Shown piece after piece: positions 9,601 through 21,632 of a stretch of DNA of 64,000 nucleotides. Under the pieces are notes generated by a model that saw only the letters and a list, made by a program, of their open reading frames with translations, ran no database searches and was not told the origin of the DNA. Numbering within the stretch: position 1 is the first letter of the stretch; every line of letters starts with the position of its first letter. The translations under genes and the position numbers were made by a program. The stretch comes from Pyropia haitanensis (lineage: Eukaryota; Rhodophyta; Bangiophyceae; Bangiales; Bangiaceae), in the NCBI GenBank assembly GCA_008729055.1, contig SDUX01000005.1, positions 310,001-374,000 on the forward strand, in the 5' to 3' direction.

Positions 9601-12600
9601 CCGCCAACGCCAGCAGAAACCTGCTGCAAACGCCCGCGGCAAGCGCCGCCCGCCCGCGACACATCGGGCGGCTGCTATCAACGCTGGCAGCTGTCGGATG
9701 GCAAAGAGAGCGGTAAACGGCACCCCCTCGCCAACGCCGGCTGCCGCCCGCCACTGAAGCCGGCAGTGAGTGTCACACCAACACCAACGCCTCCAGCAAA
9801 CCGCCGCCGACGCCGACGGCAAGCGTCACACCTTCAACAAACAGCGGCCGTCATCCGACAACACCAGCCGCTGCCCAGCAGCAAAGCCGGTGGCAAGCGC
9901 TGCCCTCACGCGAGCGCCAGCAGCCGCCCGCCGCCAACACCAGCGGCCAGCCGCCAACACCGGCGGGCAGCGTTGACTCCATGCTCATCAGCGGCCGCCC
10001 GCTGAAATGGCCACCAGCCGCCCGACGGCAAAGCCTATGGCGAGTGTCCGCGGCACGCACACAGGAACAGCTGCCTGCCGTGAACGGTGGCGGGAATCTT
10101 CACTACCACAGCAAAGCAGCAATGGCCCGCTGACAAGGCCAGCAGCCGCCCGACGGCAAAGTCGGCGGCAATCCCCCCGACCACCAGCAGCGGCTCGACA
10201 GCACCGCGGGCACCCGCGGCCACTCTCGCGCCAACGCCAGCAGCTGCCCAACGGCACAGACGGCGGCAAGCGCCACGCGCCCGCCATCGTCGGCAGCCGC
10301 CCTCCGTGAACGCCGGTGACAAAGGCCACCCGCACGCCAACGCCAAAAAAGACCCTGCGCCGCTCATGCACGCAACCCACGTCAGCCCAATGCGCAAACA
10401 GCGGCCGCCATCCCTCAACGCAAGCAGCTGCTCGCAGACAAGGCGGGCGAACACCACCACCCCGACAATGCCAGCAGCCGCCTGCTGCCAACGCCGGCTG
10501 CGACCAACGCCAGCGGCGATGACCATCCGCCCGTCAATCCACGGTGGCCTGTTAGCAACGCCAGCACCCGCATGGCGGCAAACGCGGCAGATAACGCCGA
10601 CCCGCCGTCAACCTCAGTAGCCGTTCGAAGTGAGGGCGGCGGCCAGCGTCGCGCCATCGCAAAACAACAGCCGCGCGCCGCCGACATCGGCTACAATCAA
10701 CAGCCGCCGGCTGCAAACGCCAGCAGCCGCCTCCTGCGAACGCCGGCCGTGGACGTCAGCCCAACGCCGAACGGTAGTCTCCCCGGTGACAACGCCAAAA
10801 CTCCCCCGCCTCCAACGTTGGCAGATTCAACTGCACCACCGCCGTAGCCAGCAGCTGCTGACCGGCAACAGCGACGCCAAGCGCCACGCCCGCTCAAGCA
10901 CAAGCAGCCGCCCGCCGCCAACACCGGCGGAGAGCACCGCCAATACATGAAACAGCAGGAGCCAACCCAGGAATCCGCTCGCCACCAACGCCTGCCGCGG
11001 GCGCCACCCCCAAGCCAACGCCAGCATCCGCCAGACGTCAACGCCGGAAGCGAGAGTGACGCCCACGCCAAAAGACAGAAAAGCGCCACCCCATCGCCAC
11101 GCAGCGACCGCCCGCCGCCAACACCGACACCGAACGCAAGCCCAACGCCAACACCAGCACCGGTCTGCAGCCAAAAACCAGCGGCAAGCGCCGCCCTCCT
11201 GCCAACGCCAGCAAGCGCTCGCCGTCAACAACGACGCCATGCGCCACCCCACAGACAACGACAGCGGGCGATTGCCGTCAACAGCGACGCGCACCGCAAA
11301 CCCGCCGTCAACGCCATCAGCCGCCCACCTTCAACGACGACAGATCGTCACCCAGTTGCCGACCAGCGGCCGAGCGCTCACGACACCAACAGCTGAACGA
11401 CGGCAAACCCCGTTGCGAGCGACACCCCGCCGCCAACGCCAGCAGCCTCCCGCCGCCACTGCTGGCGGCGAGAGTGACCCCAAAGCAAACGCCGGCAGCC
11501 GCCTTGTGCCAACGCCAGCAGCGGCTTGCCGCCAACACAGGCGGAAATCACCACTCATCCACCCACGCCAGCAACCGCCCACCGCAGACGCCGTCGGCAA
11601 GAGCCACCCCCCCGCCAACGACAACAACTGCCAGCTGCAAACGCCAACAACAAGCGCCACCGCCCCGCCAACGCTCGCAGCCGCCTGCTACCAACGCTGG
11701 CGGCAAACCGCCCATCAGTCAAAAACGGCAGCCACCGAGCGCAAACATCGACGTCAATCGCAGCCGCCCCGCCGTCGCCAGCGGGCGATTGCCGTCATCA
11801 GCGACGCCAAGCGTCACCCCCCCTGATAGCGACAGCGGCCGCCCGCCGCCAAAGCCGATGGCGAGCTGTACGCCCAGGCCAGACAGCGGCCGACCGCTGT
11901 CATGCCTCCAGATGCCTGCCATCAAAACGGACGGTCGGCGCCACCCCCTGCGCCAACGTCAGCGGCCGCCCGCCGCCAACAGCAGCCCCAAGCAAAACCG
12001 CACCGCCAAAACCAGCAGCCGCTCGCCGCAAACACCGGCGGCAAGCGCCCCCCAAACGGTGAAGCCGGAGGATGATTGACGGCAATGCCGGCGGCGAGCG
12101 AGTCCCACCCGCCAAAGAGCGCCCGCCCGTGGACAACGCCACCAGCCGCCAGTCGCAGCCAGAGACGCCAAAAGCCACACCCACGGCAACGCGAGAGACC
12201 GCCCGCCGCCAACGACGGCACCAAACACCGCCTCCAAGCCAACGCAGCAACCGCTGGTCCCCAAAGCGGGCCACGGGCGTCACCGTCCCACCAAGCAGCG
12301 TCCGACCGCTGGAAAAGTCAACAGCTACCAGCCGTCCCATCTGACGACACGCGCCACCCCCGCGCCCGCGTCAGCAGTCCCCCGCCGGCAAGAGCAACCC
12401 CGAGCGCAGCCTCACAGCCAACGCCAGCAGCCGCTCGCCGCCAACGCCGGTGGCAACCACCCCCCCCCGCGCCAACGCCTGCAGCCGTGCGCCAACACTA
12501 GCGACGCCAAGCAACCCCCCGAGTCACCGCCAGCAGCCGCCCAACGCCACATCCGCCTGCAAGCGCCGCCCCCCCTCCAAACAGCAGCCGACTGCTGGCA

Positions 12601-14200
12601 ACACCAGCGGTCGTCCGACGGCCAAGCCGGCGGTAAACGGCACACCCTCACGAGTAGCCTCACGTTGCCGACCGCGATGCCAAACACAGCCGTCTCCTCC
12701 AGCGATAGCAGCCCCGCGACAGCACAGCGGGCGGTGAGCGCCAACTCCCCCCCGCCAACGCCAGCAGTCGCCAGCCGCGAACGCCCGCGGCGAGCGCCAC
12801 CCCTCCGCCACCGCCAGCAGCCGCCGTCCGCAAACTCCCGCGGCAAGCATCACGCCGCCGCAAACACCTGCGGCCGTCAGACGGAAGCGCCGGCGGCGAG
12901 CGTCACCCGCACGCCACAGCCAGCAGCCGCCCGCCGCCAGCGCTCGCGGCAAGCGGATCCTCCCCGTCACCGCCAGCAGGCGCCCGGCGTCAACGCCGGC
13001 GGCAATCACCACCAACGCAATCGGCCACTCGCCGCCTAGGCCTGCGCAGGGCGTTACTCCCACGCCAACGCCAGTAACTGCCGGCCGCAAAAAGCCAGCC
13101 GCGAACGTCACTGACCAGTCAACGTCAGCAGCCGCTCGCCGCCACCAATGCCGCCATCAGGCACGCCATGGCCACCGCAAAAAGCAGCGCGCCGCCCAAG
13201 CCGGCGGCGAATGCCACCTCCTGGTCAAAAAGTAGACGCCCGCTGCCACCAATGACGAAGTCCAACCCCCGCGCCCCACGAAAGCGGCCGCCCGCCGCCA
13301 AAAGCTGGCTGCGAGCTTCCCCCCCAAGCCAACCAGAGCCCACCCGCTGCCAACGCCTCCCGCCGCGCGCCGGCAAAGTCTGCGGCGAACGCCAACCCCG
13401 TTGCCAACACAGCCGGTCGTCCGACGGCGCCGTTTAAGGCGAGCGCCACCTCCGCCGCCAATGTCAGCAACGGCCGGCCGTGACCGCCTGCGACGAGCGC
13501 CGCCCTCGCACCAACGCCAGTGGCCATCCGTCGGCAACAGCGCCGACAAAGCGCAACGCCCACGCCAATGCCAGCAACGGACCGCCGCCACAGCCAAAGA
13601 CGACAGCCGCCTCCACGCCACCATCAGCAGCAGCTCGACGCGAGCGCCATCAGCCGTTCGCTGTCAAGCCCGCGGCGAGCACAGCCCCCCTGCAAACCCA
13701 AGCGGCCACTCAACAGCACAGCCGGTGGCGAGCACCACCCCCCAGCCCACCCCGGCGGCCACCCGCCGTCCCAGCTGCCGGCGTGCGCCACCCCCCCCGC
13801 GAGCACCGGCAGCCCGCAGTCGCCAACGCGGGCGGCACGCACCACCTCCCCGTCAAGCAACAGCCGCCGGGCGCCAACCAAAGTGCTCAGCAAAGTGCCC
13901 CCCGCCGACGTTAGTACCCGCGTGCCGCTACAGCCCGCGGCTAGCGCCACCCCGACGCCATCACCGGCAGCCACCCGCCGGCGCCGTCCGCCGCCACCGG
14001 CAGCGCGCGCCACCCCGCCGCGTGCCAGACAACAACCGCGGCCACCCCGCGGTTGTCGCCACGGCCAACCAACCCCCCCAAAGCACGGGCGCCGCCCGCC
14101 CGCCCGCACCGCCCGCCACCAACGTCGACGGCGGGGGCGGGCCACCAGGCGCCGCCTCCGCCGCCAACGCAGCCGTCAGAACGGGCGCCAGGCACGCGCG
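6600..14200. repeat. 7.6 kb degenerate array, about 52-54 bp unit
   Basis: More than a hundred diverged copies of a GC-rich unit follow each other. On the plus strand each has a part like GCCAGCAGCCGCCCGCC and a part like GGCGGCAAGCGCCAC, separated by variable CCAAC-containing spacers. Spacing between successive cagcag cores was counted as 52-57 bp in several places (6700-6950, 12420-12590), with occasional shorter steps. On the minus strand the same core reads in all three frames as GGCWRW, RLLALA or AAAGVG. The reading frame therefore drifts, and the array is not one coding repeat. Copies become weak beyond about 13400. Confidence 0.8.
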
Positions 14201-15313
14201 GCAGCGCCCCCACAATAAAAGAAAGAGGGGGGCGGCGCCCACCACCAACGCAGGCCGACGGCGTCACCGCACCGCACCCGCGCCGTCGCCGGCTGCCACC
14301 GGCGCCGTCACTGGGGAGCGTCGGCGCCACAATGACGAGCAGCGGCGACCGCGCCCGCCCGTGCCGGGGCGAGGCGTGGACCCGCACCGTGGCCAGCCGC
14401 CCCCCCGCAAGCGCAACGGCCATCTCGGTCGCTCGCGGCAACTACTCCCCGGCCATGCCTTGCCGCCGTCGCCTCTCCGTCGGCACGTGGTGCAGAGGCC
14501 TGCGGCAAGTCGCAACAGCGGCGCATCGGCGGGGGCGGATGCCGCGCCGCGCAGAAGCGGGGTGGCAGAGACGACGTCAATCGACGACGAAGCTCGCTCC
14601 GGGACCACGACAGGAGAGACTGAAGCACGAAAACAGATCAAACACCGACGAAGCACGCATTCCGGTCCACGGTCGCAAAGCTGAACAAGCCAAAACCAAA
14701 GAAGAACAATCACCCCACTCCAACCTGTGCCGCCAAAATATCGTAGCAGTCGGAGCGACGACGCCGAGAGTCGGTGTCGTCGGCGGGGGACCAGCCGCGG
14801 GCGCCGCCTCCCGCCCTTATCGCCCCCCGCGCGCCGATCCCACGACGCGCTCGGCGCCGTCACCGACCACGCCCTCCCAATCCCGTCGCCCCCTCCCAGC
14901 CACTGCGTTGTAGCAGCGGCCGGGGTCGCCGCGCACGGGGGGTCGGGGGTAGGGCGCCAGACCACTGGCCCCCCCACCGCCCTGGCGCGCGAAAAATACC
15001 GAGCGGGACCCGCAAAGCGACACCGCCGTCCTCACCCAGCGGCACCGCCCCTCCCCTGCCACAGACGACCGGCGGCAGGGACGTCCATGCACCCCAAACA
15101 GGAAGCTGCCAATTACGGAGTTAGAAGAGGAGTGGAGCACAGCGAAACGTAGGCGGACAGGCCCTATGGGTACAACACCGGGATGTCGAGGTCTTGAGCA
15201 GGGATCACGGCGTCACCCAGCTCATGCACGAACCTGGAAATCCAGCTTCAAAACCTGGATAAGTGAGACTTTGATTGGACCACAATGGGTCTCTCAGAGT
15301 GGCCTGACAGTCG
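14200..15313. other. Intergenic, no gene recognised
   Basis: This is GC-rich sequence grading out of the array into more mixed composition after 14560. Open frames here are short and shadow-like. Near 15175-15265 there are loose copies of a CCTGGAT/CCGGGATGTCGAGG-like motif, similar to the motif cluster at 42733-42925. I see no gene. Confidence 0.4.
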
Positions 15314-15513
15314 GGCATCCAACCAGGACGACGCAGATCGAGAGTTCTGATTGGGCCACATGGCGTCCCGCATGGGTGAACGAACGCTCATCCGAATTAA
15401 CCACCCTTGCGGACGGGGCCAGGGATGCCAATTGACGCAGTTTTAATTCTCACGAGGCTCCAACAATCGAGAAGAATGCAACGAGACAAGCCGGCCCGCT
15501 GTCGGCCACCCAG
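15314..15513. repeat. Copy of YR-element terminal segment (b unit, first part)
   Basis: About 195 bp from GGCATCCAACCAGG to GGCCACCCAG match 31378-31576 almost base for base. The segment includes a 27 bp stretch (about 15399-15425) that also occurs at 32055-32080 inside the 3' end of the recombinase ORF. Together with 16694-16826 it forms one b unit, interrupted by a DNA element. Confidence 0.85.
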
Positions 15514-16693
15514 CGCAGTGGGCTCTAAACCGGGATCCATGCAGTCGGCTCTTCAAGCCGGAAGGGCTTGAACAAACCTTGATTTTCCTTGAAGTGGTCG
15601 CACGCGCCGCGGCGGCCGCCGCCCCAACTGAGTGGATTAGAGGCCGATCCTCACACTTAAAAGGTTGACAAATACGGTAAAGTATATTGAAGGGAGGTGA
15701 TGGGTTCCCTACTAAGGAGCATCCAATTGGCTGTCAAGTTTCGGTAACTCTCCATCACAGTCCTCGCGGGGACCACGACGGCCATCCCTGAGCGGCCGAC
15801 AATCCATCTCCATGGCCCGGCTGATGACGCCACAGAGATGCACGGTAACACTGGCGTACTACCACCGCATCGCGGGCATGAGGCTTTAGTGACCACAGAG
15901 GCAGCGGCAGCGACTGCAGCGGCAGCGGCTGCAGTTGCGGGGGGCGCCGCGCTGGCGGTGCCAGCTGCCACTGCCGCCGACGTCCACGTTCCCGCCCTCC
16001 CGTCCCCCCTGCCGCCCGCCGGCTCTAGTCCGCATCGGGCCGCGACGGCGGCCGCGGCGGCGGCCGTGGCCGCGGCTGGTTTTGGCCCCTGTCGTCTATT
16101 ACTGCCGCGAGTCTCGGCGCAAGTGCTTCGGGTGCCTGTCAGTGTCGTCGGAGAGAAGCAAGCCGACGGTTGGGAGCGTACTGTACCGCGTAATTGACAA
16201 AAAAACTCTCAGGAAGATCTGCAGGCCGCCGAGATACGGCGTGCGCCTCACGTGATCAACTCCGGCGAGCTGCATAAATGCCGGGATACAATCCCAGAAA
16301 CATGGGACATTTCGGGTGAAACGGGGGCTACAAGCTCTTGTCGATGCTGTACTTCTATTAGGAGAGCGTGATCACGCTTAATACGGCGCGAGAGCTGTGT
16401 GCATTAGCACTTGAAGAAAGCTTGATAAACCTTGAATAATTGGTCATGACCTGGGTGGACATCATCGTTCAGTACATCACTGTGTAGCCCGCACTGAGAC
16501 GCACCTTGTGGTGTATCGCAACCCCATGTCCGAGCAGGTGTTCATAATGACTTCAAGGTTGATCACGTTTTCTTCAACAAATCGGCCTTTACGGGGTCTC
16601 TAGGGCACTTCATGATCGCCCTGGATCGTGATTTCTGCAAGGTTCTGCTTTTGAAAAGCGCTTGAAGAGGATCCCGCAACAAAGCCCACTGCG
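15514..16693. mobile_element. 1.18 kb non-autonomous DNA element, 3 bp TSD CAG
   Basis: The ends are inverted repeats: CGCAGTGGGCT at 15514 and AGCCCACTGCG ending at 16693, with further inverted matching around CGGGATCC inside. CAG flanks both sides (15511-15513, 16694-16696). The uninterrupted paralogue at about 31570-31590 reads GGCCACCCAGGCCGCC with one CAG, so it is a true empty site. AAACCTTGA motifs recur near both ends (15575, 16429, inverted at 16553), as subterminal repeats do. No transposase is present. A 3 bp duplication is compatible with CACTA or Harbinger-type mobilisation, but the termini are not diagnostic. Confidence 0.8.
15838..16197 (+). CDS. Ala/Val-rich open frame inside the DNA element
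   Basis: A 119-codon frame lies within the non-autonomous element. Its first half is a poly-Ala-type stretch and its second half is mixed. The overlapping frame at 15935-16255 contains a Cys-containing part (YYCRESRRKCFGC). Neither resembles a transposase. It could be a captured host fragment or chance. Confidence 0.2.
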   Translation: MHGNTGVLPPHRGHEALVTTEAAAATAAAAAAVAGGAALAVPAATAADVHVPALPSPLPPAGSSPHRAATAAAAAAVAAAGFGPCRLLLPRVSAQVLRVPVSVVGEKQADGWERTVPRN

Positions 16694-16826
16694 CAGGCCG
16701 CCGGCGCGCCCAAGGAGCGGACCGGTGCGGCTACCACACGGGTGGCACAGGCAGTGGGGAGGCGAAAAACAAAGAGAAGGGGGGGGCGGCCACGGCCCAC
16801 GGACGCAAGAAGAAGAAAGGGGTGAG
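16694..16826. repeat. Copy of YR-element terminal segment (b unit, second part)
   Basis: The sequence from CAGGCCGCCGGCGCGCC to AAGGGGTGAG matches 31574-31707 with a few differences. It ends at the copia-1 target site. The paralogue continues uninterrupted into GCGGGCGGGCCGG, as does the sequence on the far side of copia-1 at 31303, so the pair documents the insertion. Confidence 0.85.
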
Positions 16827-17235
16827 TGTGGAAATCGGCGAGATGATGAGAAACAAGCAGTGTATTCCCAACGACCCGCCACCACGCGCCGAAGCTCCCA
16901 ACAGGGGAGCGTCGGCGTGGTGTCAAGTCTGCCGGCGTCGGGCGCGGCCGTCGCACCGGCGCACGGCCCGCGCAGATATACCCGACCCGCGCCACCCGGG
17001 CTCTCGGGCCCCCCCTCACCCGGGCCAAACATCCGCCGAGCACCCTCCTCTCGGGTGCGGCAGCACACGCACAGAACATCCAATCAAAAACAAAGGCAGT
17101 GCCCTCCATACAATCACAAATCTGATCCCAACAAACGACAAACAAAGCATGGATCCGATTCAAATAGCCATGCCCTCCGCATGGCGCCATCCATCTGAGC
17201 GCGAGGATGCGGCCCAGGTCGCCCAGAAACTCACA
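16827..17235 (-). repeat. copia-1 3' LTR
   Basis: 409 bp, pairing with 30894-31302. Observed differences include GATGATGAG/GATGTTGAG, CACGCGCC/CACGTGCC, TCGGGCGCG/TCGGCCGCG and GCACAGAAC/GCACAAAAC. Confidence 0.95.
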
Positions 17236-17242
17236 CTCACGG

Positions 17243-18106
17243 TGTGAGGCACCACCCACACACGGGCAGCCCTCAACGTACTGGTGCCGGTGTCAGCAAC
17301 CCGTGCAAGCCAATGAGGATGCCGGGCGCGGGGAAGGTGACGGGTGGGATGACGGTGATGGGGGTGGGGAAGAGGATGGGCGTGACGTCGGTGAGGGTCG
17401 AGGGGGTCGAAGGTACAGGAGGTCTTTGTGTCTCTGTCTGTGGTTGTTTTTCCCGAGGTCTCTCCCGGTGGCGCCCACACTCACGCATTATATACCCCCA
17501 GGGGGGCACCCAGGGTGCCCCAAAGCATGCAATTGCCCGTCGTGCCGGTGGACGGCACCAAAGCTCTCAAAACAAAGCATGGGCTCTCAGAACAAAGCAA
17601 GGGTGGGCGTGTGCGCCCCAAGGCGCCCCACCCGAAAGCCCCAAACGGGGGGGGGACGGTGTGCGGCGCTCGTAGCGCCGCGCGGCTGGCCCCACGCGCC
17701 ATTCGACCCGAAAAGCCTCAGAGGCGTGTAAGCAGACGCCAGTCTTCGGGTCGAATATCTCCCGTGGGTCAGCAAGTCTTGTCGCTCCCATTGGTCCACG
17801 GGGAGATTGTTCCGGCTTGCTGACGCGTCAGAGATGTGGCTCGTCTTTTGGTCCGTTAGTCCGTTGATCCGTTGGAGACTGTACCCGTCGGCAGATGAGT
17901 CAGGGTAGTGTCGGTTAGCCAATCCGCGGCTCCCGTGCTGACCGTCCGTTAGTAGTAGATTATCGGACGGACACCGCGGCATGCCCCAGATTACTTTGGA
18001 GTTGATGCGTCTTGGAAGGAGTTGGCTGAGAAGGACAGGGAAGGAGAGGCCCCAGTCCTTATCCCCTAGGCTCCAGTCTTGGGGATTTAAGGGGCATATC
18101 CTTACA
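17243..18106 (-). repeat. Gypsy 3' LTR
   Basis: 864 bp, matching 23752-24615 throughout as far as read, at a constant offset of 6509. Confidence 0.97.
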
Positions 18107-18117
18107 CCTCCCCCCCC

Positions 18118-21100
18118 TTAGGACGCGCGGCGCAGGAAAGCGTCCAACACCTCAGGTGCGTTCGCAAGGTCTTGCTTGGTCAGCCAGGAGTTTTCGCTGA
18201 CGTCACAGCCTTTCCACTTGACCAGGTACTGTAGTCGTCCACGGCGCTTTCGTGACCTTATGATGGAGTCGACTTCGTACTCGACAGAACCGTCCGGAAA
18301 TGCCACCGGAGGCGGAACGGGAGGAAGTCGGCCATAAGGATCAGCGCGGTACGGCTTCAGCAAGCTCGCATGAAAGGCGTTGTGAACCTTGCGATCGAGC
18401 ACCGCTTGGGGAAGATCCAGGCGGAACGTCACATCGTTGATACTCTCAGTGACGCGGTACGGTCCTGAGTACTTGGGCATCAGCTTGCGAGCGCCTTGGA
18501 AAGCATCTGGCATAAGGTGTTTGGTACTTAGTAGCACCAGATCGTCCACGGCGATCTTGCAAGGTCGGCGATGGCGATTTGCGTACGCCGAGCGCGCCTC
18601 ATTTGCACTCTTGATGGCTGAGATGGCAGTCTCTTGAGCATGTTGGAGACCGCTTAGCCAGTCAGACACTGCAGGCATGCTTGACTCTGAGTTTTCGAGG
18701 ATGTCCATTGGTACCGTCTTAGGTTCGAATCCGTAGTTCAGGAAGAAAGGGGAGTACGTTGTAACAGCATTTGGCGACCGGTTGTAGGCTACTTCGGCAG
18801 CAACCAGAAAGAGGTCCCAATCGCCTTGGTGATGGTTGACAAAGTTTCGCAGAATTTCTTCGATCTTCTTGTTCATGATCTCAGTTTGTCCGTCGGTTTG
18901 CGGGTGGTACGCTGAAGAGGCCTTGATCTTGACCTTGAGAATCTCCGTGAGCGACTGCCAGAAGTTGGAGAAGAAAATGCGGTCTCTGTCGCAGACAACA
19001 TCAGCTGGGAGTCCGTGGTGTCGATAGACGTGATCATGGTAGAGCTGAGCTGCGACTGGCGCCGTACAGTCTGGCTTCATAGGGGCGAGGCGAATCATCT
19101 TGGAGAGGCGGTCGACAACGACGTAAATCCCGTTGTGGCCTCTTGGAGTCAGAGGAAGAGGCGTGATAAAGTCCATGGAGACACTTGCCCATCGTTGGCT
19201 CGGGGGGTCCAAGGGTTTGAGGTGACCCAGAGGTGAATGGGTGCTAGCCTTGTTCCGCTGGCACAAATCACATGTTTGTACGTATCTTTGGATGTCTTTC
19301 CGCATTGTCTTCCAGTAGTACTTGGAAGAGATAACCTTGGTTGTTTTCTTGACTCCCATGTGCCCTTGGCACGGGACATCATGGTAGTCGTGGAGTAGTC
19401 TTTGGCGTAGAGTACCGACGGGGATACACGTACGGTCACCTCGTTTCAACAACCTCATGTGTAGCCGGTAGGGAGATACCGGGTCTTTGACTAGGTCGGC
19501 AAACTCGGGGTCCGCGTCGTACTCTTGTCTTAAGGTGGCAAGGTCTTGATCACTTTGGTTGATGGTCATGAGGTTGTTGATTTCAGTTTTCTTGGGGAGT
19601 TCTTCAATGGTCTTGGTCAGCACGCGACTAAGAAGGTCTTGATTGGGGGCGTGCTTGTCGGGAGCATCTTGTGGCTGCCTGGAAAGGGCATCAGCCACGG
19701 GGTTCGAAGTGCCCTTGATTGGGACAATCTTGAATTGGAACTGGTCCAGAAACTCCAGCCACTTGACTTGGCGATCGTTCAGCTTCTCTTGGGTGCTTAG
19801 GTATCTCAGGGACTCATGGTCGGTGTGGACCTCAAAGGGTCTTCCGTAGAGGTAGCAGCGCCAATGCCGGATAGCTTGTACGACTGCAAGCAGTTCTCTT
19901 TCACGAATGCTGTAGCGCTGCTCGTGGATGTTGAGGGTTAACGAGAAGTACGCCACTGGACGCCGTCCGCGTCCATCATCTTGCTCAAGGACTGCGCCCA
20001 CAGCATACCCGCTGGCATCTGTAGACACGTAGATTGGGTATCTCTTGTCGAAAGGCCTTAGCACCGGTGCGCTTGTCGTTAGGTCCTGCAGCTGCTCAAA
20101 GGCTTTCTGGGCGTCGGGTGTCCACTCGAAGTCGACATTCCCAGTCAGCCTCGTTAGCGGCGTAGCTACGGCAGCCATTCCCTTGATGAATCTTCGATAG
20201 AAGTTGACCATACCGAGGAAAGATTGTACATCCTTTTTGCTCCTCGGTGTTGCCCACGTACGGATGGCTTGGACCTTGTAGTCTTCCATAGAGAAGCCTT
20301 TCTCGGAGATGACGTGGCCAAGGTAGTCCACAGTAGTTCGAGCGAACTGGCACTTGCTCAGCTTGGCGTAGAGCTTGTGTTCTCGTAATTTCTCGAGTGC
20401 TAATCGTAGGTGCTTGAGGTGATCGTCGTAAGTTTCGCTGTAGACTAGGATGTCGTCGAGGTAGACACAGATGAAGTCGTACAGATAGGGTCGGAAGACA
20501 TCGTTCATTAGGTTCATGAAGACCGCGGGTGCATTTGTCAGACCAAAGGGTACGACGGTGAACTCATAGAATCCGTACTTGGTTCGAAACGCCGTCAAAG
20601 GTATTGTTTCTGGGTCAAGGCGAATCTGGTGATAGCCAGAGCGGAGGTCGATCTTTGTAAAGTACTTGGCCTTTCGCAGTTGGTCAAAGATGTCGTCGAT
20701 GCGTGGTAGTGGGTACGCGTTCTTGATAGTAGCCTTGTTCAGGGCCCTGTAGTCGATGCACATTCGCCAGCCACCGTCCTTCTTCGCCGCAAAGAGGACG
20801 GAAGAGCCCCACGGTGAGGTGCTTGGTTGGATGAATCCCTTCCTTATGAGGCCGGCCAGTTGAGTCTTGAGTTCTTCGAGCTCCCATTCGGCTAGTCGGT
20901 AAATTCCGCTACGACGCGGTTGGGCGTCATCGGTCAGCTTGATGCTAAATTTGTGACTGCGCTCAGGAGGGAGTCCGTCGGGGAGCTCGTCTGGGAAGAC
21001 GTCAGCGTACTCTTTGAGAATCTCTAGAACTTCTTTCTTGTCTTCGCCTTGTCCCATCGTAATGGCGTTAATGTCGAAGGTGCTAGAGGGATCTTCCGAC

Positions 21101-21609
21101 TGCAGGTAGATGGCAAAAACAGGGCACCTTTGAACGAGGTCCCGAGCAAGGCGTTGCCGACTGATCAGAGCTTCGGGCTTCTTGAGGGAGGCAGTGATAG
21201 AAATGTTCTTGTGGTTGAACTTGAAGGAGATCTTGTTTTTCTTGTTGTTGATTTTGGCGTCCTTGTCATCGCGCCACTTCTTTCCCAGGATGAGGTCGTA
21301 CGCGCTCAATTCACAAACAGCAAACCGAAGTCGCTCTTGGTACGGTCCGATGTGAATCTCAAGAGGGTCAACGGTTTCAGCGAGGACATGGGAGCGGCCA
21401 TCGGGCATGCTTGCCGCGAAGTCCGTTCCTTTCGTTTTCACATGCAAGGAGGTAGCGAGGCGCCTTGAGACGACGTTGATGGGAGATCCGTCGTCGAACA
21501 GCACCTTAACAACTTTTCCATTGACAGAAGCAGTAGAAAGCAGAAGCCCGAGTCGCGGGCCTTCAAATGGTGACGACATATTTTCAGGAACCGAAGGAGC
21601 GTCTTTCAC
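18118..21609 (-). CDS. pol: Gypsy Pol polyprotein: protease, RT, RNase H, integrase, chromodomain
   Basis: About 1163 codons without a stop. An aspartic-protease motif ([14 protein letters not shown] at residues 39-41) comes first. The reverse transcriptase follows with [27 protein letters not shown] and catalytic YLDD (20452-20463, residues 383-386). RNase H follows ([30 protein letters not shown]). The integrase has an HHCC finger ([10 protein letters not shown]) and a D,D35E core including HPQTDGQTE. The last about 55 residues are a chromodomain ([29 protein letters not shown]), which places it among chromoviruses and suggests targeting to marked chromatin. There is no ATG at the left edge of the frame: pol is open upstream through the end of gag, so it is probably made by -1 frameshifting. 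Confidence 0.97.
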   Translation of the reverse strand: MKDAPSVPENMSSPFEGPRLGLLLSTASVNGKVVKVLFDDGSPINVVSRRLATSLHVKTKGTDFAASMPDGRSHVLAETVDPLEIHIGPYQERLRFAVCELSAYDLILGKKWRDDKDAKINNKKNKISFKFNHKNISITASLKKPEALISRQRLARDLVQRCPVFAIYLQSEDPSSTFDINAITMGQGEDKKEVLEILKEYADVFPDELPDGLPPERSHKFSIKLTDDAQPRRSGIYRLAEWELEELKTQLAGLIRKGFIQPSTSPWGSSVLFAAKKDGGWRMCIDYRALNKATIKNAYPLPRIDDIFDQLRKAKYFTKIDLRSGYHQIRLDPETIPLTAFRTKYGFYEFTVVPFGLTNAPAVFMNLMNDVFRPYLYDFICVYLDDILVYSETYDDHLKHLRLALEKLREHKLYAKLSKCQFARTTVDYLGHVISEKGFSMEDYKVQAIRTWATPRSKKDVQSFLGMVNFYRRFIKGMAAVATPLTRLTGNVDFEWTPDAQKAFEQLQDLTTSAPVLRPFDKRYPIYVSTDASGYAVGAVLEQDDGRGRRPVAYFSLTLNIHEQRYSIRERELLAVVQAIRHWRCYLYGRPFEVHTDHESLRYLSTQEKLNDRQVKWLEFLDQFQFKIVPIKGTSNPVADALSRQPQDAPDKHAPNQDLLSRVLTKTIEELPKKTEINNLMTINQSDQDLATLRQEYDADPEFADLVKDPVSPYRLHMRLLKRGDRTCIPVGTLRQRLLHDYHDVPCQGHMGVKKTTKVISSKYYWKTMRKDIQRYVQTCDLCQRNKASTHSPLGHLKPLDPPSQRWASVSMDFITPLPLTPRGHNGIYVVVDRLSKMIRLAPMKPDCTAPVAAQLYHDHVYRHHGLPADVVCDRDRIFFSNFWQSLTEILKVKIKASSAYHPQTDGQTEIMNKKIEEILRNFVNHHQGDWDLFLVAAEVAYNRSPNAVTTYSPFFLNYGFEPKTVPMDILENSESSMPAVSDWLSGLQHAQETAISAIKSANEARSAYANRHRRPCKIAVDDLVLLSTKHLMPDAFQGARKLMPKYSGPYRVTESINDVTFRLDLPQAVLDRKVHNAFHASLLKPYRADPYGRLPPVPPPVAFPDGSVEYEVDSIIRSRKRRGRLQYLVKWKGCDVSENSWLTKQDLANAPEVLDAFLRRAS

Positions 21610-21632
21610 AGATGTTGAGGATTGTTGCTGCT

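Noticed and set aside
7176..13111. Many open frames of 60-430 codons on both strands within the large array
   Set aside because: All frames are open because the DNA has almost no stop triplets; the same repeat reads in different frames, and no start, splice or domain signal is present.
16662..17198. Plus-strand frames across the copia-1 3' LTR
   Set aside because: They cross a transposon boundary and recur at 30895-31500; repeat shadows.
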